This document shows, in pieces, positions 8,501 through 15,191 of a stretch of DNA of 15,191 nt. Position 1 is the stretch's first letter. Every line of letters begins with the position of its first letter. A program made the translations under genes and the position numbers. The notes under the pieces are model-generated. The model was not told where the DNA came from, did not search any database, and was given only the letters and a program-made list of their open reading frames with translations. Source of the DNA: Saksenaea vasiformis B4078 (Eukaryota; Mucoromycota; Mucoromycetes; Mucorales; Saksenaeaceae); the NCBI GenBank assembly GCA_000697055.1, contig JNDT01001270.1, forward strand, positions 1 through 15,191, given 5' to 3'.

Positions 8501-8767
8501 GCTTGTACCTGACGATCTGTGGGGATTGCAGGTTTGTGTGTCAACATCATCATTCATAGCTTCAGGTCTGACTTCAGAAGATGAAGTACTAAGCATTCGT
8601 AATCTACGCTCTAGATTGCCAACTTTTTCTTCAAGGTGATTACGTTCTGTTGCCAGTTTGACATTTCTTTGTTGCAGACACTCGATCATGATACGCTGTT
8701 TTTCAGTAACTTTACATAGTTGCTCGTTTTGGGAGCGCAAACGAATCAGTTCTGCAGTAACATCCAT
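5576..8767 (-). CDS. BEM3: PX-PH-RhoGAP protein, Bem3-type Rho/Cdc42 GTPase-activating protein
   Basis: This protein accelerates GTP hydrolysis by Rho-family GTPases (Cdc42 in yeast Bem3) at membranes during polarised growth. Seven exons: 7847-8767, 7703-7795, 7498-7605, 7342-7449, 6279-7287, 6080-6217 and 5576-6030. Introns are 51, 97, 48, 54, 61 and 49 bp, and the product is about 943 residues. Domains: coiled coil (about 1-70), Ser/Pro-rich linker with PIPPPRSPKR, PX (about 245-374; WQVEKSYSDLLCLNSK, NLPSFPARRPF), PH (about 378-482; GYLKKRGKNFGGWKTRYF, DKWCESL), a Ser/Thr-rich linker, and RhoGAP (about 684-870). Catalytic features are present: the arginine finger in GIYRLSG (codon 6331-6333), the LLKLWLRELP lysine and the QNIIIVFAPTL asparagine. 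The start is the ATG at 8767, just after a pyrimidine-rich leader. Unsure points: the intron at 7450 and the C-terminus, because a GTAAGT donor lies 6 nt past the stop. The gene appears intact and stands alone. Confidence 0.88.
7450..7497 (-). other. Uncertain intron between the PX and PH exons
   Basis: The reading frame runs through from PX to PH but contains one in-frame TAG directly before GTACACGCTCGC. Two in-phase introns would remove it: 48 bp (GTAGGC...TTTCACTAG, 7450-7497) or only 21 bp (GTATGT...CACTAG, 7450-7470). The 48-bp form fits the size of the other introns here. The 21-bp form has the better donor but would be extraordinarily short. Confidence 0.5.
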
Positions 8768-9306
8768 AGTTTGCACTTCCAGCAGCAACGACAACAAAAA
8801 AGAAAAAAATAGAAGATAGGGGAAGATGCTAAAAGGACAAAAAGGAAGCCGCTAAGAAAAAGGAGGTTATCCCATCCACCAAAAAAGTAGGACCTCACAA
8901 GATCTCTATGAATAAGTTTCGTATCACCCTCCCTTTTTACGTGTTAACTACGTTCTGGAACCGAATCAGATCCAATTCGTTTTCGTCGAATCGTTCTGGT
9001 TGTTATATTACTGTGTCTTTGCTTTGTACACTCTTTTCCGCTTCATACAAGCGATGATGCAATTATGTCGAAGGGTGATTGCCATGGTCAGATCACGTTT
9101 GGGTTAAACGACTGAGCAGGTTCGATTAAGGTGAACTTTGTACTTTATACCTAATTAGATAGACCTATCTGCTAGACCCAACTTGTATTGAGTGACATAG
9201 AGAAAATCCAACAAGATAACATTGCAGCAGATACTACTGTGAACGAATAAGAAAACCAATCAAGACAGCTGTTTGGAATTCGAAGCTGCAATGCGCCACA
9301 TTACCG
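8768..9306. other. 5' flank of the RhoGAP gene; no gene seen
   Basis: On the minus strand the 60 nt before the RhoGAP start are pyrimidine-rich (CTATTTTTTTCTTTTTTG), a common fungal leader. Further out are short palindromes such as ATTCG...CGAAT near 8980 and AGATAGACCTATCT near 9155. No coding region is supportable. Confidence 0.3.
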
Positions 9307-9639
9307 TTGATTATGCACGATCGGTTCTCCGGGTTTCCACTTCACGTATGGTGGCGCATAACCTGGAGTACACTTTCCAAAGATAGATGCACAGCAGCCA
9401 TTATGGGTCCTTATCTCGCGTTGATTCTTTCTCTCATCTGCAATAACAAGAGATGTATACTACTACTAAAGAACATTATTAACAATACAGTGTTAAGCAT
9501 TTTCTATTGCCTATATTCGTTTATTGAATGGATTTTTACGCTACTCTGTGTAAATCTTGCCTCCATCAAGAGCCGCGTTTGCGCTAAGGAAGGGATGAAA
9601 CATGCGGTTATCAGTACATAAATTGGCGGCAAAATAATA
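9307..9639. other. No supportable gene
   Basis: A plus-strand frame of 104 codons with hydrophobic stretches covers 9307-9621, but it starts from a TTG, has no family match I know, and shows no splice sites or leader. On the minus strand a short MAAVHLSLESVLQ frame near 9400 ends at a CAG|GTTATG donor-like site. Neither is convincing. Confidence 0.2.
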
Positions 9640-10460
9640 CTCCACTTACATCAACTTGGTCCCTAGATGGACGCAAAGTTTATTCGAGAGCATAAAATTT
9701 CGTTCACGGTTAGTAAATGGAAGATACTTTGGTGCCAATTCACTTAACCCCGAAGGGCATAGCTACCCAATGGCAGCAGGCTGCCCCGCATCGCATCAGA
9801 TGCGGGCGGTAGGAGATATTGTGCTGGCAGGACTGCCACTTTGGGTGCTAACGCCATGAACTTGAAGCGATGCAGTGTCTGGCGAGGTTCTGTCGTAGAA
9901 GTTAAGCGAGGCTGCGTGTGATAACATTTACCTACCTGGTGGTGAACAAGGGGCCACGCCACAGCCGAGATGGTTCGAGACAGAGGTCATACAGGCTACA
10001 GGATAGGCATAGAAACATAAGTAATCCTGTATGTATATAAATTGACATCCTTACCGGGAACGTCTTTTTGAAGAACAGAGCCAAAGAATTTAAAAATGAT
10101 TCATGCAGGCCGTTATATACAGATAATTCTGGATGGAACCTATTCTTATCTCGAGACAATTTTACTCATTCCAGCAGAATATCACTGAAGTACCTCAATG
10201 CAAAAATAATATTCTTGCTTCAACGGAACACTTTTCTTATTCTTGAGACATTTTTACTGCTTCGGAAAGGATACCGAAAGCCCATCGCTGAAGCGCTTAA
10301 ATGTAAACCTGAGGTTATCTAGGCGCGAACTATCCCTTGGATTAACGTAAAATGAACCACTTCTCAGCACCAAAGCGTATCGCCTTCCAGGGCAAAACTT
10401 ATTGGCTTGGACGTTATGTGATATTTATTTGATGCAAATTCTCACTCAAATCCAATACTT
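9640..10460 (+). repeat. Right arm of the long dispersed inverted repeat
   Basis: This is the longer copy of the repeat at 1868-2405, in the opposite orientation, with anchors at 9704-9725, 10322-10340 and 10421-10438. It carries a GC-rich core with an 8-bp hairpin (9785-9806). About 280 bp in its middle have no clear counterpart in the left arm. A GGTTCGAGAC sequence near 9974 resembles a polymerase III B box, but I found no convincing A box. Open frames here differ between the copies, so I treat the repeat as noncoding. Confidence 0.8.
9785..9806. other. Perfect 8-bp hairpin in the right repeat arm
   Basis: CCCGCATC (9785-9792) pairs exactly with GATGCGGG (9799-9806) around a 6-nt loop (GCATCA). 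The other copy has a shorter stem with different bases at the same place (2239-2254). Confidence 0.6.
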
Positions 10461-10867
10461 TCACCGTTCCAGGAAACAAAGACGTGGGATTATAGACGTA
10501 AATCTTCCCTTAGGGCAGACAGCGCCCGTGATGGATAAAAGGACTTATTTAGAGTGGCGTAAAAATACAGGATCTATCCGTCACACTGGCGTTTTCTCAA
10601 ATCTTTTTGACGTGTTCAAAAAGAGTTGGTCTTCATGGGCGCTGAATTTATTTAAATTATCATTCAATAAACAGTAAATTCAGTAACTAATATTTATACA
10701 CGAATGTGTGAAAGTTGGCATCGTCATGATCTTCCAACATACTGTGATGATGACTCTTTTTCCTTTTCTCCTTTTTTTTCCCCCTCAGGCGCCTCTCCAC
10801 GGGTATAGACGATATCTAGATGTCAGTATCGGACCTGTTATGGCCCAATAATCCCTGAAGCCGGGTC
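10461..10867. other. Unassigned; weak plus-strand ORF only
   Basis: A plus-strand ATG near 10531 opens a 48-codon frame (MDKRTYLEWRKNTGS... ending FNKQ) within a longer frame from 10402 that begins inside the repeat arm. I recognise no family. The DNA word TTATTTAGAGTGGCGTAAAA within it nearly repeats at about 2486-2505, suggesting repeat-derived sequence. A pyrimidine tract at 10755-10790 ends in CCCCCTCAG, a good-looking 3' splice site with no partner that I can show. Confidence 0.25.
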
Positions 10868-11035
10868 TCTCATTATGTCAATATTGCAATTTTAGCCATG
10901 ATCCTGTATTGGTAAGTATTCCTTTGACAACTATTTGTGGATATTGACTTCATTATGTCAATGCACAGCATATTCATGTTCTTCATTATCGCATGTCAAT
11001 GCTGAGTATAATTATATCTTGTGTGAATGCATAGC
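10868..11035 (+). repeat. Degenerate short repeats around TTCATTATGTCAATGC
   Basis: TCATTATGTCAAT occurs near 10869 and TTCATTATGTCAATGCACAG near 10949. A split version (TTCATTATCGCATGTCAATGC) is near 10982 and a remnant (GTGTGAATGCATAGC) near 11020. Spacing is irregular, so this is a decayed low-copy array at best. Confidence 0.35.
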
Positions 11036-11119
11036 TACTTAGAATGACCCGTGGAATAGGTTATGGTATGCTATGGAGGATGGTCGTGTCTCATCGGAAC
11101 GTCCGAAAGTTTAGTAAAT

Positions 11120-11335
11120 GCTGCGTGTTCGCACATTACACGTCATTTCTTTCAAACGACCCCTTCTAAATAAAATGAGTGCGTCCTTTGAAGCGTTTGT
11201 GCTATCGTACAGCGGCGATTATTTCAATCAATCATATTTCTTAGAATATCGGCGGCCGCTCAGACGTTGCATATTTATTCGTCATCTTTTGATTCGGAAA
11301 ACAATCTCATATCTATGAAACTTCTGGAGGTCCGC
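11120..11335 (+). repeat. Dispersed repeat, copy B
   Basis: This is the direct-orientation counterpart of 2855-3065. The 66-codon plus-strand frame across it is not preserved in copy A, so I do not call it a gene. Confidence 0.75.
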
Positions 11336-11579
11336 CTATACGAATTAGTTAAAGTAGGTTCCGCAAGACGTGCTACGTGGTTTGGGAAAAACATCTGATG
11401 ATACCTTTCAGTATACATATATTGTTTTGTTCGTGTTGCGACCTCAGAGAAGTCAAGTCGTCACCATCATGCTTATGCCGTGAGAATGGAAGCGTTATGA
11501 TCTCTTACTGCGTCAACAAGAGAAATTGCAAATAAACATTGCCCATGATATTTACTGGAAATGATTCGTGACGCTGTAG

Positions 11580-11729
11580 CCAAGTTATTCATATAGTGGT
11601 TACGGAGAAAAATGGATTTATATGGTGGCGCGCGTCTTTAGAGAGCCCGAGGCAAGTAAGCATTTCCATATTGGGTTGTATAGCGATGGTGAGAGTGAAA
11701 AAGACTATACCATGTGCTTTTCTCTTTAA
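11580..11729 (+). pseudogene. Coding-like fragment (GEKWIYMVARVF...), family unknown
   Basis: An open frame of 49 codons with no start contains GEKWIYMVARVFREPEASK, HFHIGLYSDGESEKDY and ends at TAA 11727-11729. Its composition is far more protein-like than nearby frames. Upstream, in another frame and broken by stops, 11440-11580 gives HAYAVRMEAL, SLTASTREIANKHCP and YLLEMIRDAVAKL, also protein-like. Together they suggest a decayed gene or transposon fragment on the plus strand. A longer ORF starting at 11596 in another frame is its shadow. I do not recognise the family. Confidence 0.35.
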
Positions 11730-11991
11730 CTATGCCATGTTATTGCAGCATATGTTTTGTGTCCATATAAATACTTCCGTTTAATGGGTCAATACCAAGA
11801 GCTTTACATTCATTCCGTTTCAATAATTTAATTGACCTTTTGTACGTGACTTTGCGCCGCTTGGATAGAAGTTTTGCGCTGACCAATAGACCAAGTCTGC
11901 GTTGGCTGGGAATCAATGCCAAGGGACATTTTGGGTTATAGAAACTCCGCTGAGGTTGACCGCTCTCCTCCGAAAATGATCGCGTGATTAC
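11730..11991. other. No firm feature
   Basis: A minus-strand frame of 60 codons (11740-11922) holds basic repeats such as KLLSKRRKVTYKR and a GIDPLNG stretch. It has no recognisable domain, leader or splice sites. It may be debris of an older element. Confidence 0.2.
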
Positions 11992-13190
11992 ATGGAAGCT
12001 GAATCCGCTTCGTTAGATATAGATGATGTTACTTTGTTTGAGGATGATGAACCGAATGAACAGGTTAGATTGCCTCATTCATGCGCAGCTATTTTGGGCG
12101 AAGACTGGCTGGAAAGTAGGTAGTCATGTGAATAATGCCTTTGTGCGTATGCGCACATTGGTAGATTCTAAATTATCTGCTGAGGATAAACGGAGAGAAA
12201 CGCTTAATAGGCCTTGTTACCTTTCCAAGCAGACCACGCACACAAGAAAAGCGTGAAGAGACGAGTAAAGCTAGAGCAAGAGGATCATACAGAAGATATA
12301 CTGTGCAGCAAATAGAAAAGCTGTTTGATTTAGCGATTGAAGAAGGACGAATGGCAAAGAAAGCAAGGCTGATTACGGGTATAAAAGTCCGAACTGCTCA
12401 ACATTATATCAAATCATACAATCGGGATGAAGAAAGACGGCTCCCTGGTGTTGTACCTTAACATCTTAATTAAGTATCCGAGTAATGACGCGTGACGTCA
12501 GTCCTGGTATTAAAAGACTAGATTCAGTTATCATAAACCCTGGTTCTGTTTTTCGGAAATAAGCTCGAGTCTCACGAATTCTCTCGTTATCCATCTCGAC
12601 GCAAAGACATCTCACCTGGTATTCAGAGAAAGCCTTGTGCGACGTGTCCTTTTTTTGTTCGTGCTGGAGCGTACCACCCAGAGGAAATACATTAGGCCTT
12701 CTGGTAAGCTGACTGAAGCTCACTCCCACTTTCTGGTAGACTAGTTTGCATAAAAACGTGACTTCTATCCTGATTGGTATAAGGAGAAGGCTTTGTGAAG
12801 CTTTGCATAGACATCTGGTTAATTAATAAATGCGCTATAACTTTCAAAAAGTTGTAAAAGCTTCCTGCAGCAAAGAATTCTGGTCGAGTCTTGGCATTAC
12901 CGAAAAACGATACAAGAACCGAGTTTCATTAAAAAGAATGTTTCTGTTCACGAAGCTGTATCTATCTTCATATACAAAGAAGGACTGGTATCGACAAGGA
13001 AAGCATGCTACTTTCATTATCAGATTGCAAGGTGTGGATCGGGGTGGTGCCGTATTCATTGCTGCTGTCTACAGTACGAGCAGGTTCAAAAATTGAAGTA
13101 GATAGTTCTGAGTGTGAGATAAAGGGAAGGCCAAGATTTGGAGTGTATCGCAATTTGACTATGAAGATCAATGACAGCTACAAAGGTCAG
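11992..13190 (+). pseudogene. Degenerate Tc1/mariner-type transposase
   Basis: A DDE transposase relic is scattered over all three frames. It starts MEAESASLDIDDVTLFEDDEP (from 11992) and passes through NNAFVRMRTL and KLSAEDKRRE. A helix-turn-helix segment follows at about 12294-12424 (RYTVQQIEKLFDLAIEEG, KVRTAQHYIKSYN). Then come GKLTEAHSHFLVD (about 12703-12741), ALHRHLV (about 12800-12820) and KCAITFKKL, a stop, KLPAA (12828-12870). These words, in this order, match what I recall of Mucorales Tc1/mariner transposases. The catalytic DE-containing part after 12900 is only faintly traceable (VSVHEA, KGRPRFGVYRN). Several stops and frameshifts make it clearly non-functional. I found no terminal inverted repeats around it. 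Confidence 0.7.
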
Positions 13191-13317
13191 TAATCCTCTC
13201 CAAAGCTACATTATGACCTCCAATCAATATTCCAACGTTGAAAAGATAAGCCTGTTAGTGGAGTCCATTCAAGTGGGAAGTCTCGATACATTGCAAAAGT
13301 TGTCAAAAGCGAAAAAC
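13191..13317. other. No feature recognised
   Basis: This is a short stretch between the transposase relic and a pyrimidine-rich tract. A plus-strand frame with MTSNQYSNVEKISLLVES crosses it and could be the end of the relic or chance. Confidence 0.2.
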
Positions 13318-13401
13318 AGTCTTTTCTTTTTTCCTTTCTTCTCACCTATCCTACCTTTGCCCTATTCTCTTTGACGCCTTCTATTCCCTTTCTCTTTTAT
13401 C
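13318..13401 (+). promoter_or_regulatory. Pyrimidine-rich leader before an ATG
   Basis: About 84 bases of almost uninterrupted C and T (TTTTCTTTTTTCCTTTCTTC and similar) run up to TATCATGG at 13399-13406. CT-rich tracts directly upstream of the start are typical of fungal promoters and 5' leaders. It supports 13402 as a genuine start codon on the plus strand. Confidence 0.4.
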
Positions 13402-13602
13402 ATGGAGTTTACCTTGACTGAAGTTATCTACGTAGCACTCTGGTTAATCGTTCGCATAGTTAACTTGTCGGTGCACTCCTTGATCACCTATAAAAAACAT
13501 TTGCGAATTTTGAAATTAAAAGCAGAAAAAGAAGAGAGAACAAAAAGTACCTTTCACATTGATAGCGAGCTTGATCTTTCTGAACATCTCGATCTTAGTT
13601 GA
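13402..13602 (+). CDS. Small ORF with one hydrophobic helix, family unknown
   Basis: This 66-residue frame has an N-terminal hydrophobic segment (EVIYVALWLIVRIVNLSV), a basic helix (YKKHLRILKLKAEKEERTK) and an acidic tail (DSELDLSEHLDLS). The ATG follows a long pyrimidine tract, so expression is plausible. I do not recognise a family. Its stop TGA (13600-13602) directly abuts a zinc-knuckle-like coding stretch in the +1 frame. The last codons are CTT AGT TGA, so it could be a separate small membrane protein, or the N-terminus of the following gene reached by frameshift or splicing. Confidence 0.4.
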   Translation: MEFTLTEVIYVALWLIVRIVNLSVHSLITYKKHLRILKLKAEKEERTKSTFHIDSELDLSEHLDLS

Positions 13603-13690
13603 CTGCAGCGGCCTTGGACATCCGAATAAGAGATACAAGGTGTGCCCAAAACATGCCAACTACGGAAGGATAACTGGTGATCATATTTAG
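13598..13690 (+). pseudogene. First zinc-knuckle-like stretch in the +1 frame
   Basis: Frame 2 reads VDCSGLGHPNKRYKVCPKH followed by ANYGRITGDHI and a TAG at 13688-13690. The C...GH.......CPKH spacing mirrors the second finger at about 13838-13905 (CPACGSNEHRSSRSSQCPKH). Two tandem fingers of one protein are therefore the likely ancestor, with a frame change between them. No start codon is present in this frame. Confidence 0.4.
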
Positions 13691-15191
13691 AAGACTTCCT
13701 TTTGCTAAATAACAAGCCTATAGTCGGTACGAAAAGGAAGTTGACCATCGAAGAACAAGCTGAATCATCCAAAGCAAAGAAACGGGGAAGGAACGCGAAA
13801 GCGTCCGCAAGCGCGAACGAAAGTTTGCCTCCACCGTCTTGCCCTGCCTGTGGCTCCAACGAGCATCGAAGTTCAAGGTCTTCGCAGTGCCCGAAGCATA
13901 AATTGACGATGAAGCAGACTGTTTATGACAAGTTGGGAAAAGACCACGAAAGGTTTACCAGGAAATTACCGTTTGACAAGATCGTTCGTCATACATACCA
14001 ACACGTACTCCACGAAAAGGTTACAAGGTTATGTAATCTGTCCAGAGATGTGATAATACGGGCACAGTTGTTCGTCAACTGGTATATCATCAAGCATGCT
14101 CGTGAGGAGATCGCTCCGTACCTCTTTACGCAAAATTTTTGGCATTCCATATGCCAACTAGTCCTTGGGAAGGAGATTACCAGCACTAATCACAAGCTGC
14201 CGAGCGATATTGTACAAAATTGGAGAACATTTTGTACCAACCACCCAAACAGCCTATTCCTGTTAGCGCTGCAGGAACGCTGCAGCGACATACTTTCTGC
14301 CGCATGTGTGACGCTTTCCACAGCGTACTCGAACCATGTCGTCGAGACATTTGAGAATCGAATATTCTTTTATGCCGTCTATCAATTGAGATTACTTTTA
14401 CCTGCACGTGCTCCACTTGCGCTATCTTTTTACTCACAGCATAATAGAACTGTAGCCGTAAGTTAGCAAAATAAATTTCCAATGACTATATCTTTGAACG
14501 GATTGCCGGAGGTGAACCTCGTTGGCCTCATTCTATTTCCGAGCGTGTTCCTGGTGATATCACAACAGTGGTCGAAGCCATATGCCAGGAGTTGGAAGAG
14601 ATAGTCCTAAAACCAGCAACTAAAGAAGCGATATCTGCTTCTCCCGGGAAGTACATACCAGCTTTACGGCAAATTCTGGAACTGTATGATAACATGCATC
14701 TGCAAGCGACCAAGTCTACGCAGTCGAAGGATTTACCACGTCTTTTTGGCCTGACATCAAGCGAATCGATCCAGTGGCGCTTTATTACCATCGATGCCAA
14801 AACTCTCGGCAGCCTTGTATCTCGCAAGGCTGGGACCACTCACGAGGATCATTTGGAACTGTTTTACGACGTTCTAGATTTCTCCAGATTAGGGTTTCAA
14901 ATGTAACGCTTATGTAAAGAAAGATCGCTGATTTTTTTTCACGTAGCATCGAATCCCTCCAAAATTCCGAAAGATACATGTTCACTAATCAAATGTTGAC
15001 TGACGGTTTCGCGGTTGACTTGCAGTTCGCAAGGGCAAAAAATGTTTCCAGGGTGCAGCACACAGAGCTTTCTGTCGACGATTTCAGGCAAACAGAGATC
15101 CCTTCCGTGTGCTATTGATCCAGGGGTCAGCCAGGTGTTTACCGCATCATACGGCGAGGGAACGAACTCTCATGAAATCCGTCGTTGCTCA
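13681..15191 (+). pseudogene. Fanzor-like (TnpB-related) nuclease gene, frame-broken and cut by the window edge
   Basis: Fanzor proteins are eukaryotic TnpB homologues, RNA-guided RuvC-type DNA nucleases carried by transposons. Reading in segments: 13681-14466 (frame 1) has basic, NLS-like TKRKLT and KAKKRGRNAK, a finger CPACGSNEHRSSRSSQCPKH, then a helical region (FDKIVRHTYQHVLHEKV, DVIIRAQLFVNWYII, YLFTQNFWHSICQLVLG, NHVVETFENRIFFYAVYQL). From about 14476 (frame 3) follow DYIFERIAGGEPRWP, VVEAICQELEEIV, SIQWRFITIDAKTL and LELFYDVLDFSRLGFQ. A clean 44-bp intron (14903-14946) then leads to MLTDGFAVDLQFARAK and ELSVDDFRQTEI. After a further +1 frame change near 15100 comes AIDPGVSQVFTASYG and HEIRRCS to the window end. 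The IDPG is what I expect for the RuvC-I aspartate (codon 15117-15119). The family call is from memory. Two or three frame changes make it probably dead unless some are introns. Confidence 0.55.
14903..14946 (+). other. Intron in the Fanzor-like gene
   Basis: This is a 44-bp interval with donor GTAACG, branch-like GCTGAT, an eight-T tract and acceptor CACGTAG. It joins DFSRLGFQ in phase to IIESLQNSERYMF and removes the only stop there. It is one of the best-looking introns in the window. Confidence 0.75.

Noticed and set aside
9965..9985. Possible polymerase III B box (GGTTCGAGAC) suggesting a tRNA or SINE
   Set aside because: No A box at proper spacing and no cloverleaf can be drawn. The left repeat arm lacks the segment.
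12466..12729. 87-codon minus-strand ORF
   Set aside because: It overlaps the plus-strand transposase relic, where GKLTEAHSHFLVD is recognisable. No domain on the minus strand.
12830..13193. Overlapping plus and minus ORFs of 62-88 codons
   Set aside because: They are fragments or shadows of the decayed transposase. Recognisable words occur scattered among frames, not in one ORF.
13554..14482. Minus-strand ORFs of 65-101 codons
   Set aside because: They are antisense shadows of the Fanzor-like gene, whose plus-strand frames carry the finger motifs.

Overview
The window looks like nuclear DNA of an early-diverging, Mucoromycota-type (Mucorales-like) filamentous fungus. The evidence is many short spliceosomal introns (about 44-97 bp) with GT...AG ends, pyrimidine-rich leaders, a fungal polarity-type RhoGAP, a fungal-type V-ATPase f subunit, and decayed transposons of kinds I associate with Mucorales. 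No bacterial operon structure, tRNA, rRNA or CRISPR array was seen. All family calls are by eye.

Layout. 1-310: four 54-bp tandem repeats with an inverted arm in front. 413-1134 (-): spliced C-terminal relic of a large transposon protein. 1231-1627 (-): a complete three-exon gene for the small V-ATPase V0 subunit f (RNASEK / yeast YPR170W-B family), too finely split to show as an open frame. 1868-2405: one arm of a long, diverged inverted repeat whose partner is at 9640-10460. 2574-3121: a candidate element with 14-bp terminal inverted repeats. 3122-3930: nothing firm. 3992-4308 (-): the last two exons of an unrecognised small single-pass membrane protein, with a poly(A) signal. 4750-4930: degenerate tandem repeats. 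5576-8767 (-): the main gene, a seven-exon coiled coil-PX-PH-RhoGAP protein of about 943 residues (Bem3 type) with catalytic residues intact. 9640-11990: repeats and decayed coding fragments. 11992-13190 (+): degenerate Tc1/mariner-type transposase. 13402-15191 (+): a small putative membrane ORF leading into a frame-broken, intron-bearing gene that reaches an IDPG motif at the right edge and resembles Fanzor, the eukaryotic TnpB-like RNA-guided nuclease family.

The host genes are housekeeping (vacuolar acidification, Rho/Cdc42 GTPase control, one unknown) and are not functionally linked. The rest is mostly repeat and transposon debris. The most interesting signals are the Fanzor-like gene with its double zinc-knuckle-like N-terminus, a CTT-AGT-T heptamer at its first frame change, the V-ATPase f gene invisible to ORF scanning, and dispersed repeats whose copies differ almost only by transitions.
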